A stretch of 64,000 bases of DNA from Paramacrobiotus metropolitanus (taxonomy: Eukaryota > Tardigrada > Eutardigrada > Parachela > Macrobiotidae): positions 62,001 through 126,000 of the forward strand of contig NW_026570223.1 of NCBI RefSeq assembly GCF_019649055.1, in the 5' to 3' direction. Position numbers and translations under genes: made by a program. Shown here piece after piece: positions 12,624-23,207 of the stretch. Below the pieces are notes generated by a model. It saw nothing but the letters and a program-made list of their open reading frames with translations, made no database searches and was not told the DNA's origin. Position 1 is the stretch's first letter. Each line of letters begins with the position of its first letter.

Positions 12624-13362
12624 TATTCTTCCAGTTCATGGTTTATACGCAATTTGTATAAGTACTATAAAGTAGCAAGAAAAACACTAGTATGAATTTC
12701 CGGAATTTCAGCGGTCTGTTTTGCAACAGTATGTAAGTTGTAGGAATGGTTCGATGCCTGTCGCACCATAACATTTTTAAGGCTCGACTACAGTACTTCG
12801 CTCTCTGCATGCTGCACGGTACTCCGTGTTTGCTCTTCACTTTATGCTAGTGTGTGCAGGTTGCGAGAACGGAAGCATCGGTCAGCAAAAAACTGCTTGC
12901 CTGAAACTAGTCTGTGTTACCAATCCGTAAGATGGTTGTTGTAATGCCTTGGCTCCGGATATAACTGAAACGGGCTTAATCGGGCGCAACTTAAATCGCG
13001 CAACATACCCGGGATGTTAGAACCAACCGACTCCATAATTTCTGCTTCTCAGGGTTTTCTTATTTCCAACTCAGTGAAACTTAGTTGGAGTTTGACCATT
13101 TACGGCGAAACGACAAATGATTCCGTAGAGTTTATAATAGTATTTAGCCACGAGATACAAATCTACAATCATTTATACAACCATTATTTGTATTCATTAG
13201 CCTCCGCTTTAGAGCGAAAGCAAAATTACAACGCAAGTAATTGCATAATATAGAGAAACGAGGAAATTAACGCGACCTTGCACTATAAAAACTAATAAGA
13301 ACCAGTACCGTTCCATAAGAACTAATAAGAACCAGTACCATAACTGATATCTGCCGTTCGAA
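12624..13362. other. Intergenic between GRL5 and the BTB gene
   Basis: No gene found. It contains an imperfect tandem duplication at about 13290-13340, where ACTAATAAGAACCAGTACC occurs twice. Confidence 0.45.
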
Positions 13363-14283
13363 CTACATGCTTTCAATCCCAGTTCTGCCCTCCATTTTCA
13401 GCATCCGCTCGCTCAGTCTCAAGACAAGATGCACTGTAGCCTGCGCGGTCATACCGCAGTCCAACAGTGTAACGTTGTCGATCAGCTGTGTGCCTTCAAA
13501 AATCAATCGCTGCTGATCCATGGGAATCCCTTCCTTATTCTGAATCCAACATTTAACCGGGTACACCCAGTAAGCCAGATTAACTGGCACAGTGAGAGTT
13601 TTTCCGGTCAAGGTCTTAACGAAAATGGTGGTATCGGGCAGCAACCGCGTCGGCTGGAGAAAGTTCTTCCACAATGCCGGCTTCGGTGCAATTACCTGTT
13701 GCAGCTCATCCATGGTCCAGGACGCCCCGGAAGAATGCAGGATGCGCAACAGACTGAACAGTCCGCACAGAATCATCCGACTGCCCACCTCCTTTGGTTC
13801 AGCGTGGCGGTAAATAGCCCGGACAGCATCCAGGACGGGGATCTGCTCCAGATTGACGACCGGATGGCACAGACGCTCTACAAACGCCACCTGCGTCCAC
13901 AGTTTCAGCTGCGGAATTTCCCAAATCAACGCCAACTTCATGACCTCATACAGGAAGAACGGAGCCGCTCGGCGGGGATCGACTGGCAGAGATTCGTTCT
14001 TATTTACCGCCGCGTCCAGCACAGTCGCAACAACCGCTAAACTGCAGTCCAATCCGTAGGAGCCGACTTTTCCCATTTCTCCCTCGGCGAAGATGGCACG
14101 TGCTTTTGGCGACACACTGGCCAGAATCTGCCGATCCATCTCGATCTTTCCCTGTCGCGTGTTCAGCACCACGGTATCCGTTCCTTCCATGACACCCCCT
14201 TTTGCCAGGGCTGGACACTCCGGGATGGTCTGCCGAAATTTACTGAACAGCTGCCCCAGAAAACGTCGCAACGGCACACGCAT
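13363..14283 (-). CDS. BTB/POZ protein with integral C-terminal ubiquitin-like domain
   Basis: A single-exon frame of 306 aa from ATG 14283; the frame stays open to about 14390 (after a TGA) without a further ATG, so an upstream exon is possible. Residues about 32-125 read as a BTB fold: GTDTVVLNTRQGKIEMDRQI then LASVSPKARAIF. Residues 125-205 look like a BACK-type helical region. Residues 220-290 are clearly ubiquitin-derived: FVKTLTGKTLTV, IQNKEGIPMDQQRLIFEG, TVHLVLRL. Ubiquitin K6, K11, K27 and K33 are kept, the I44 patch (RLIF) is kept, K48 is Thr and K63 is Ala. The terminal Gly-Gly is replaced by SERMLKM and a 16-residue tail, so it cannot be conjugated or released like ubiquitin. Known: BTB proteins often recruit Cul3 ligases and UbL domains can bind proteasome or ubiquitin-binding partners. 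Inference: an adaptor that uses UbL as a docking module. Confidence 0.8.
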   Translation of the reverse strand: MRVPLRRFLGQLFSKFRQTIPECPALAKGGVMEGTDTVVLNTRQGKIEMDRQILASVSPKARAIFAEGEMGKVGSYGLDCSLAVVATVLDAAVNKNESLPVDPRRAAPFFLYEVMKLALIWEIPQLKLWTQVAFVERLCHPVVNLEQIPVLDAVRAIYRHAEPKEVGSRMILCGLFSLLRILHSSGASWTMDELQQVIAPKPALWKNFLQPTRLLPDTTIFVKTLTGKTLTVPVNLAYWVYPVKCWIQNKEGIPMDQQRLIFEGTQLIDNVTLLDCGMTAQATVHLVLRLSERMLKMEGRTGIESM

Positions 14284-14534
14284 GGTGACGAAACAATAGG
14301 CTTCGCGGAAGATCCCGAGTTCCTGGCAGCACTCCGAATACGTCTGACCTAGGGCCGAAATCAAACTGTCAGGATTCTGTCAGGATTCAAATGTCGAATC
14401 AAACTTGCTTCAAAATTACACAGTCCTAAGCGTGTTTAAACTAATTTCAAATAGGCAAATTAAACTGCCTAAACACAGTAAACTGCCTTTTCACTCTTTT
14501 ATTCCGATTATAAATGTAGAAAATCACGGAAATA

Positions 14535-15653
14535 CAGCCATGGGCAGCCAAGTTGGGGCAGTTGTGTTAATTAAATTACAAAATATTGTTTCCAGCAGTT
14601 TTTGATTTGATTTTGCGTACACTTAATGTAGTTTTTATGGGGAATTGAGCAATATAAAAACCGGAACTATTCGATTTGTCAGTAGCGAGCCGAGCAGTGA
14701 TCCAGGGCTCGGAGTGGTGGTCACTTTTAAAGTGCTTATAACCGCCCTTCCAAAAAATTCAGCAACTGATATTTTTAAGGGGTGTTTATGGAAACTGTTC
14801 AGTGGTCCAAAAGGTACGTGTTGTAGGATGGCAAAAAAATTGTGCTCGATCAGTGCTTACTGTGCCTTTGTGCCTTTGAATCAAACTACGTCTCCCATAG
14901 CCCTGTATGCTATAAAGTGCCCGCCGAAACAAGTGGTTGCCTAGCGCGCTTGTCTGAGTAACCGCGAATTGATCTTTTTCTTGCATGAGGAATGTAATAA
15001 TTTTAACAGTTTTATTGTGTCCAGGGATTTTTGTTGCATGGGCGGGAAGATGGAAGTGCCAGACTGATGAAAGAGAATTATTATAAAGCTGTGATAAAAA
15101 ACAGTTATGATTGCTTTTAGAGCTTGTTGGAAAACAACGTCTGGTGTTCCTTTTGTAGTTGAACAAGCTAAAGGTGGCATTCGGTACCTTCTTACTAAGA
15201 TTTTATCAAAAATGGCAATTTCGGATGTTTCGTCGCTGCTTGGCGGGCGTGCAAGTGAGGTCGCCCTCAACTTCGACAGTGCCCCTATTAAAATTCTAAG
15301 GGTCACCCAGCCGTCGCGCGAATGTGGTGTTGTCAGGTGTATTACGTAGCAGGACTAGTTAGGAAACGGTCCAGGCTTATCGTTTTTGGGGTACCACATC
15401 AACGAAATTTTTATCAAATTTTAAGTGGCAGAAAGGATTCTACGGTGGATGGGTCGGGCCGCATTTTTGAGCAGGGCTGTTCTAGTTTGACCTCACTGCA
15501 ATTTGAAACATGGTCGCAGTGTTGAAACTTTAAGTTCAATAGATGCTGGACACATAGGGCAACCATCTAAAAGTTAAATAAAGATTTATTTGTTGACGAC
15601 TGGCCAGAGGTAAATTTTTGTAAAAACTGCCCCAACTTGGCTGCCCAGGGCTG
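14535..15653. mobile_element. Non-autonomous DNA transposon, 1.1 kb, with about 30-bp terminal inverted repeats
   Basis: The left end CAGCCATGGGCAGCCAAGTT is matched by the right end in inverted orientation (AACTTGGCTGCCCAGGGCTG), with GGGGCAGTT continuing inward on both sides. The repeats are flanked by TA on both sides, and by AAAT if the end is set 2 bp out, so TA or a 4-bp target duplication are both possible. Internal open frames (14645-14944, 15107-15349) do not resemble a transposase that I know. It sits between the BTB gene and the next gene, both minus strand. Confidence 0.75.
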
Positions 15654-15756
15654 TAAATGGCCAGCTGACAAAAAGAAATAGATACAGTGCCATAAAACAA
15701 TTTCTTTCCATTAAGTTCAAATTTTATTTTGTTGCCAATCAAATTTTTACGTTATC

Positions 15757-16766
15757 TCAAGAACGGCTAAAAATGTTTGCATTTGACTGACCGTTGATGT
15801 TCTTCAGTGTGTTGTTGATGAAGTCCATGTTGGTAGCATGGGTCGCCGCCATTTCAATGTGAACGATCGGGCTTCCGCGATGGTCCGGATTAATGAACGC
15901 CAGTTGCACCTCTGTTAGAATGCATTCGTCCGGAAGGCGCTCCAACTGGATCCTGGCCTGCCATGGAATCTCGAAACCACGCTTAGACTCGTCCTCGGAA
16001 GAGTGTCGTCGGTTTGTCGCCACCTTTTCCTGCACTGCAACGCACTATTGGCCATTACTCTTTTTCAAATGCTTTACATCGGATGTAGATCAGTGAACCA
16101 TACTAGGATATGCAGATAACGACGAATTATAAATTTACAACAGAATAATAATTATATAGTTTCTCAGCAGTACATTCTTAAACGCATCACTAGACGATTT
16201 CCTTAAAAACGGAGATTAGACTGAAAACTCTCGTACAAGGACCCTACTACAGTATTACACGATGCGATGCGTCGCCATCAGCTACATTTGGGGGTTGATC
16301 AGACAAACAGCCGTCAAAGAACGACTTTAAAAGGTCAATACTTACGAAACACTTGCAGTCCAACGCCGTTCTCCAGCCATGCTGGCAATGGGGAAATTTC
16401 GTGGCCAGTCCGTGACACACGCACTCGCTGCAGTTTTCCCTGACCGTAATGGTTCCACATCGCGGAATGCAAGTCTTGTAAAGCCTTCTGAAAAGTGTAC
16501 ATGGCGCGGCACAATACGGCACCGTCATCCGTCGCGCCCGATTCCATGTTGGCCAACTGATAATGGGCGAGCAACTGCAAAAGTCCCGTTTCCAACAGGC
16601 GCTGCTCATTTAAACGGTCGGGGTGTTGTGCGTTGATGATGCGGACTTGGCGAGGGAAATGGAGCGAGATGCGGCCATCAAGGTCCAGATGGTGCTCTGT
16701 CGAATGTCGGATCGTGAAGCCATTTCCAGCTACGTCAAACCCCTTCTTCATCCTTTTGCCGTCCAT
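15757..16766 (-). CDS. Unknown protein, 232 aa, two exons
   Basis: Exon 1 is 16766-16346 and exon 2 is 16034-15757 (complement). Donor GTAAGT and acceptor TTGCAG join in phase 1; the total is 699 nt, an exact multiple of three, ending in TGA or TAA after NIFSRS. The start ATG opens MDGKRMKKGFDVAGNGF. No signal peptide or membrane segment is seen. The sequence is mixed alpha/beta in character; exon 1 has a long amphipathic stretch (LNEQRLLETGLLQLLAHYQL), exon 2 has LPDECILTEVQLAFINPD then GSPIVHIEMAATHATNMDFI. I do not recognise the family. It lies next to the BTB-ubiquitin gene on the same strand but about 2.5 kb away, so no operon is implied. A 33-bp tandem duplication sits directly upstream of its start. 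Confidence 0.6.
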
Positions 16767-16767
16767 T

Positions 16768-16836
16768 TCTTAGCGCTTGTCGATCGGACAAAACCAAAAA
16801 TCTTAGCGCTTGTCGATCGGACAAAACCAAAAATCT
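16768..16836. repeat. Tandem duplication, 33-bp unit x2
   Basis: CTTAGCGCTTGTCGATCGGA plus ACAAAACCAAAAAT occurs twice in direct succession. It lies immediately upstream (minus strand) of the ATG at 16766, so it would fall in the 5' UTR or core promoter of that gene. Confidence 0.85.
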
Positions 16837-18591
16837 GGAGGAACACAATCAACTAGAGACACTGTTGCAAGTGGTACAAATCCATCCAGTTTTCCATACC
16901 GATACGCTCAGTGCCAGTGGCTCACGATCAACATCTTACCTGAAGAGCTCCGGTTTCCCGTTGGATAAATACCTTACCTGCCTACCGTTCCCTGTCCGAC
17001 CACAGTACGCAGAAAATTACAAAAGGCTTGAGAAGATTCCTTTGGAATAGCAGAATATTCCTTAGATCAAACCCAGCATGGAAATGAATCACGATTATTG
17101 GACTGTGGCTTATAAGCCGCTCGCTGGGTCCATAAATTTTACGTTAAACGCACGATTGCGAACAACTCGGAACGACTATTTAAACCGTTACTAACGGGTA
17201 AAGCAGGTGGAGCATGTGAGCCGGCGAATCACCGGGCTAATAAGTACCCGTACCGGTCGTACGTACTGTTGCCTGTGGGCACGTGCTTATATGGCAAGCC
17301 ACACAGGACAGTTTCTAATGCGCTGACAGGTATCTTCGCAGTTACACACTGGCGAAGCCCATGTTATACGATAAGTGGCGCACCATGACCACGCCCATTG
17401 CTGCATGCGCATGAGCACAGAATAATAATTTGGGCGTCCGTAGGCGGTGACGATCGACGCATTGAGCCTATTGCTTCTGTTAGTTTTGTTCCTTTATATT
17501 TATACTAAGTAGCGGTGGTTGTTAACCACATTAGTGACGTTGCGCAAACGCGCTTCTGGTGGCAGTTGCTTGTCGCTCGTCGCTTTTATCCAGTCTGTGC
17601 TCTGTCTACCAGAGATAGAGCGCAGACTGGATAAAAGCGACGAGCGACAAGCAACTGCCACCAGAAGCGCGCTGCGCAACGTCACTATTATTGCACGAGC
17701 GCGAGCGCCAATACCACTGAGTAGTGGTACTGGGTTCGTGGAACTGGAAAAGTGAGCCGCCACTGTGAGCGGTGACGCTCTTCGTGGCGTCATTGCGTCA
17801 GACAAATTTATGCTCTTGACGATCAGTTAATTGCAGAACCTCGCGCTTCGCGCTCGGTGCAAAGAAGACGGCAGTGGCAGACTAGCAGAAAAGCAGCGAC
17901 TGCCTCTGATCAGTATTTGTGATTCTGTAAAATTTTTTCAACCGAGCCCAACAACAGCAGTAAATCAAAAACAATAATTCTTACCCCGCGCAATACTGTA
18001 GAGAAAGATTATACTGTAATGTGTTAGGTCGCTTAGATTTCTTTCAGATGATATTTTGTATTTCCAGATAGTGCATTTGACCAAGTTGCTTCGCAGATAC
18101 TCTATGCTTCTATTACATTCAAAATTTAATGCAGTGTTTTTTAAGCTGGCGTTGCAGAAGCCACACCTAGTATCCTTTGTTGGTTAGTTTGATGCTCTTA
18201 GACAAAGTAGTGTCAGCAGGTTTCGAAAATATAACCTGGTCTCCAAAGTTATGGTGTTTGTTGAGGATGTTGACTGCCGGTGCTGTTGGCATTGCAGTTG
18301 GAACTGCAGTTGAAGGCGCCATCAAGCGCCTGCTTATAAATCTATCATAGTACAAATTTGTTCTGCAATGTATAAGAAGTCACAATTCATCTGAGAATTT
18401 CACGTAAATCGGTGATTAAGGTAATAATAGCATGCTCTGCAAACTGAAAAAACTTTGGAAACGGAAGTACTGACTTTTTAGATTCGTTTCTGATGTTCTT
18501 AATGTTCTTAATCTACCGTAACTCAGGTAGTTGGCTCATTGTTACTGTTACATCCGCACAACCCAACTTGAGTACACGTGTAATAGAAGCA
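16837..18591. other. Intergenic, partly GC-rich, with a long hairpin
   Basis: No gene supported. It contains the hairpin at 17533-17686 and a GC-rich flank to about 17900 with a second small palindrome (CCAATACCACT / AGTGGTACTGG near 17708-17734). This may be one larger inserted element, but I could not find its outer ends. Confidence 0.45.
17533..17686. repeat. Long near-perfect hairpin (about 70-bp arms)
   Basis: The left arm 17533-17604 starts AGTGACGTTGCGCAAACGCG; the right arm, about 17615-17686, is its inverted copy ending GTCACT. The arms differ at only a few bases and the spacer is about 10 bp. This is the layout of a foldback or MITE-type element or of a template-switch product. No open frame is involved. 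Confidence 0.85.
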
Positions 18592-19740
18592 ATGGTTGTT
18601 AAGAAATGCTTCTTAGTTAAAATTTTAAGCGTTCATAATACTACATGGTTTACTCTGCTTCACACATTCGGATACTTCTGCTATCCAGTGAATGCCACAA
18701 CCTGCCGTTCGCGTTGCGCACGTTTCACTATTAGCATTTTAATGGCTCTCTGCGTCGCCTTCCAGCTGTGTGCTAATACCGTACGAGATATCGAATTATT
18801 TCAAGATCTACAGTCAATCAGCAGGCCGCTCTCGCAGGCCTTTCTCCTAACGCCGGCGCTGCTGACGTTCCCCATAACTCGGCTGGTTTACGCATTGCAG
18901 ATATGGCGACTCGTCGGTTTTTTGCCTATTTACGCCCGACAAAACCTCGTATCCTTTGCTTCATTTGTGCGATTATCTGATGTTGCTAAAGTGTGCATAC
19001 TATCCCTTTGTATCTGTACTCTGTTCCCTGGTGCGCACTTGGCTTATACAGTAACTTGTCGTACGCACCTAGAAATTTTATCAAATTTACCGGCAGGTAT
19101 GCCAACCTTTAGGGCCGACCGTCAAACCTCTGGTCGCCGGCCGGTGTATGTTCTTTTTCATGCCGGTATTCGGTTATGAAGTGCTTCGCTGCATTTTGGC
19201 CGTGTTGCCCTTTATGGACGGCCTTCAGTTATCCGCAATCCACCGCTGCATCAAAACGTTATCTCTTAATGATGAGAAAGCGGCCGAAACACTCTCTAAC
19301 CTTCTGCATACGCATCTGATGCTCTCTGAACGAATCCGCACATATGATCGACATCTTTCGTGGTTGAATGTGATGACCTGTAGCGTGATGAATTAGCGTG
19401 ATGACCGTAATGTGTCCAAGCCTGTAGCGCTCATGGCAATCTGGTCAAGAATTAGGCACAACATAGTTCTTCCGTTTGGTATCAGTATGTTTTGGAGGCT
19501 GTCATTGATTCACTATCCCAGTAATTAGTATGACTGTATGAGTTAAAACAAGGAGCAGTCACATACTCACATTTCCTACAACCTACGATGTACAGTACAA
19601 GTACATCGCTGCTGCCGTATCACAGAGCCAGACAGTGGTACTTACCTTCTACGCAAATTGTAAGATTCTATTAATTGCAGATTGCATCGACGGTTTTCGG
19701 GTAATTCTTGCTGTTTGCTGAGTTAAACGACCACCCCAAG
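18592..19740 (+). pseudogene. GRL6: class-2 receptor pseudogene
   Basis: From ATG 18592 the protein matches class 2: HTFGYFCYPV, FPITRLVYALQIWRLVGFLP and CICTLFPGAHL. A frameshift at about 19075-19105 moves the frame; the rest (VFGYEVLRCILAVLPFMDGL, HLSWLNVMT) continues in another frame and then stops at 19394 inside TM6, followed by sequence that no longer aligns. No exon 2 is visible. An exon-3-like segment at 19681, after a TTAATTGCAG acceptor, reads IASTVFG, then TAA where class 2 has Tyr, then FLLFAELNDHPK. Closest relative is GRL7. At least three independent lesions, so it is dead. Confidence 0.8.
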
Positions 19741-19880
19741 GAATTTAATGGACTGTCGCAACAAAACAATTTGAAATCTGCATTTAGCACTGACACATTC
19801 TGTGCGCCGGCTTTCGTTCATTCCCGTCTGGGCCGGTCTGGCAGACTGGCATCTTTCTTCAATTCGTTACGTATCGAAGT

Positions 19881-19915
19881 GGCTATTTTGCCGCAGTATT
19901 TGCGGCAAAATAGCC
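19881..19915. repeat. Perfect stem-loop, 15-bp arms
   Basis: GGCTATTTTGCCGCA, a 5-nt loop, then the exact inverted copy. It lies in the spacer just downstream of the GRL6 remnant. No terminator or RNA role can be claimed. Confidence 0.85.
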
Positions 19916-20294
19916 TTAGCCATAATATCTGGGTCAGAATTGGCGCAGTAGTTTGTACCGCGCCAGAATTAGCCTTATGTATTGCCGTAACGTCACACTC
20001 CAGGCGGGTGGCGGCAGCCGTACAGGGGAACAGTGAATCGAGTTTACTTTTTCCCCCTATATATGTATGAGGTACGTACAACCCTAATAAAAGGGGAGCA
20101 ACTGCAAAACGATGTGTCTGAAAATGTAGGATTTTTTTGTTTTTGACTTTGTTATAAAACGGTCTGTAGTGCAGTGAGATGAATTAAAATTGCTTCTACG
20201 AAAGTTCGACACATATCCTAAATCAATGTGATGGCTGATGACGATAAAAAATGTAACTCGATGCGCAGAGGTAGATCTTCATGATATATGAAAT

Positions 20295-20331
20295 AATACC
20301 ACCTAATAATGCCTCCATTTTAGGTGGTATT
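20295..20331. repeat. Perfect stem-loop, 12-bp arms
   Basis: AATACCACCTAA and TTAGGTGGTATT flank a 13-nt spacer. Function unknown; the loop is too long for a histone-type stem-loop. Confidence 0.8.
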
Positions 20332-20548
20332 TTGCCAGTATATTACTGAATGTAAGTGTACATATTTTAGCAGATCGCCTCAAAAGTTTCTGAATACGTT
20401 TCCATTCTCGTGGGACGCGGAGATCAGCGCTCACCCTTAAGAATTAACGAACTTTGTGAAACATATGACGTAAAACGTAAAAACTGGATGCCGCAAGTTA
20501 AATGCCGCAGTGGTTTGCGTAATGGATCTGACGTAAACCGCCATTAAA

Positions 20549-20877
20549 GTACGAGGCAAGCGGCAACTCTTTCCCACCGCTTTAGTAAATTTTATCACTT
20601 TCCCCGCTGCATCTTACCCGTGTGCAGGCGCCCACGTGATATCGTAACTATTCACCATTGTAATCAGCGCTTACTTAGCCGGCGATAAAATCTCACCTGC
20701 CGTCCTCTTCGCTATCTTCTTTATCAGTCTGCGTAATCAACTATAGCTTCAAACCGGTTTAGACGTGAAACGGCTGAAATCAAGTATCACGTGAGCGCCT
20801 GCACACGAGTAAGATGCAGCGGGGAAAGTGATAAAATTTACTAAAGCCATGGGAAAGAGTTGCCGCTTGCCTCGTAC
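20549..20877. mobile_element. Foldback or MITE-like element with about 92-bp inverted repeats
   Basis: The left arm 20549-20643 starts GTACGAGGCAAGCGGCAACT; the right arm 20786-20877 is its inverted copy ending CTTGCCTCGTAC, with few mismatches and a one- or two-base indel. The 140-bp centre has no coding frame. Target duplication is not clear. It lies about 340 bp upstream of the GRL7 start and could affect that promoter. Confidence 0.75.
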
Positions 20878-21219
20878 GCTTAGCAAGCCTACACTATTGA
20901 CTGTGTTTCTCGTTTACGGATACGTACTGCATGGTTTTCATAACTCTTCTGTGGTCACCGTAGAGAAAATTAACCGCCAACGGCACACTGTGTAGCTGCT
21001 GACTGTTTGTTTTGCTAATCAGACATCACTATGCAATCTTCACCAAAAACATTAACTAGTTTAACCTGCAGATAGATGTTAGAAGCGCTTAGATGGCGCT
21101 TTGGCAACCTACGAATCCGTGCATGGGATTTCCTCTCTGCAGACTAGCAAAAATTAATTATAATAATTGTCACTTGATGCTTGATAGCAGCGTACGTAGG
21201 CGAGTATCACGAGTAAGTT

Positions 21220-23207
21220 ATGGCAACCAAAATGGCATTACTAAAAAGAATTCTGGTTACACATAATTTTTTAGTGTATGGGTTCATGTACCTGTGAGGA
21301 TATTTTTGCTACTCAACCGCCTCTTTATCTCACTTGCGCACGATGCGCTTCCTGATACAAAGTTGTATGGGTATCTTTATCCTTCTCCAACTATGTGGTA
21401 ATCTGTTGCGTGATATCGATTCTTTTCAAGCCTTCCTATTGTCCATTGATCGGAGTGTCGCGCAAACCTTGTTATTGTCACCGGCAACTTTACTGTTTCC
21501 TATCGCCAGAGTGATGTACGCCGTACAAAATTGGCGGTTTCCTGGCTTCTTACCAGCTCACAACCATGCGCTTGTCGAGTCATTCGCGCCGTTTCTCACA
21601 CTGCAAGACGTTGCTAAAATTGTTGTACTATCGGCTGGCCTCTTCACACTGTTTCCGGTTTCACATCTAATTAGTAATTTATCCGGATTTTCCGGTCGAA
21701 TAGCCACTTTAACGGTCAAGTACACACCTCTCTTTGGAGCGTTTTCTAAGCCGGTGGTGGTTTGTAGTGGTTTGTTTTACGCCACGTCAGTCGCCGGTTA
21801 CGAACTAATTAAGTGTGTTCTGGCACTTATTCCCTTCATGATAGGATTACGTCTGGCAGCGTTAGAAAAATGGATTTCGGCGGTCGCACTAGACCATCCT
21901 GAGTCTGTACACCTGCCAAAACTACATGAAACTCTGGAGGCCCATGTATCCTTTTCGCGTCTTATCTGCTCGCTTGATGAAAACCTCTCGTGGCTTAGCT
22001 TAGCAACTTTTGCGGAGACCCGGTTATCGGTTATGAAATATCTGCAGGACTTCTTCGACAGTATTGCGCAGGAGAAAGAGATCCCTTACGTTCGCTTGTT
22101 CTTGTACATGATTCCCGAAACAATACTGCTTGCTGCGCAGTTAATGCCGCTTGTGTATATGCAAGCGAGAAGGTGGGAATAATTACTGTAAATAAATCAA
22201 TCGGAGTCATCAGTTCTAGAGCCAACAGTCTACACCGCTTCGTATCATATTCTTTATTGAGCAATAGCCGGCAAAAGCAAACATAAATGGTAAGTATTTT
22301 GTCAGTTATCGCGAAACAAAAAGATCCTATACTGGATACTGGCTTTTCGCCAACACGTGCCGGCAGTCAAGGCTGCTCTTGAGCTTCACCTTGAACTCAT
22401 GGACGCAATGAATCCGGTGATGACTCTAGCCGGAATACCTGTGGATCGTACAGCAATTGCTACGGTAGGGGTTTGTTCTCTTTCGATTACCGCGTCATTT
22501 TCACGGGGTACCATTTGTAAAATTTAATGTCTAAATGCCTTACGAAAGTACCGGCATTATGCGGTTATAGCAAAAAAGTGAGGGGACTTTTCTGGTGGTT
22601 GTGTAGAAGTGCAAACGGCCTGTGATTTGGAAAGGAGAGTTGAAGAGACTTCAGTACAGCGATATCAAAATGATGGCTTCAAGGGCATCAGTAATTTTCG
22701 AGCGAATCGAAGCGAAGCTCACAATTAAACAAAATTGCAGCAAAATTGCATACTTCATACTGCCAGTGAATATGCCCAAGCAGGGCGCAATCAGCGTAAC
22801 AGGGCATCAGAAGAAAATTACAATGACGAGTGTTCGATGGGATCGATAATTCTAAGCATCCGATCGTGCTGCAACGAACCGGGACGTTGGTTGAGTGATA
22901 CAGAAGGCGGCAGTCACAAGCCGAGGCTGCCCGGATGCGGTTCCGATGCGAACTGTCGTTCAGAACCTCAACCGCCAGCCGAAAAGCACGGCATCCAGGC
23001 AGCTTTAATTTTTATCAATTTCGATTATTGAGTTTGTACCCTCACAGAAACATTTAAATAGGAAATGAAGTTACACGAAAGATTAACTTAATGTTGCCGC
23101 ATTTGTTGCAGATTGTTTCCACGATTTTTGGATACATTCTTCTCTTTGCACAACTAAATGACCACCCGACACAACTGAATGACTGCACAAACCACACACG
23201 ACTGTAG
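21220..23207 (+). pseudogene. GRL7: class-2 receptor, one early nonsense codon and a frame-mismatched splice
   Basis: ATG 21220 opens MATKMALLKRILVTHN; codon 26 is TGA (21295-21297) where other members have Cys in CGYFCY. Translation is then open for over 290 codons: MGIFILLQLCGNLL, RVMYAVQNWRFPGFLP, LFPVSHLI, IPFMIGLRL, LSWLSLATF. Exon 1 ends VYMQARR at about 22172, and a donor there would be out of phase by one or two bases with exon 2. Exon 2 (22306-22464, 159 nt) is intact and carries MTLAGIPVDRTAIAT. Exon 3 (23112-23207) is intact: IVSTIFGYILLFAQLNDHPT plus a 10-residue tail. The two lesions and otherwise excellent preservation suggest recent loss, or stop readthrough or polymorphism. 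Confidence 0.75.

Larger units (their letters stand above)
19741..21219. other. Intergenic between GRL6 and GRL7, rich in hairpins
   Basis: No gene. It carries two small stem-loops (19881-19915 and 20295-20331) and a larger inverted-repeat element (20549-20877). A second GCGCCA-type stem-loop follows the first at about 19931-19972. Confidence 0.5.

Noticed and set aside
12412-12675. Plus-strand open frames opposite GRL5, and similar antisense frames across the array
   Set aside because: Shadows of receptor exons. The receptor strand is fixed by splice sites, motifs and paralog alignment.
22622-23031. Open frames between GRL7 exon 2 and exon 3
   Set aside because: They lie inside the intron predicted between two exons whose phases and motifs fit the receptor family. 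The middle part is GC-rich and may be a small insertion.
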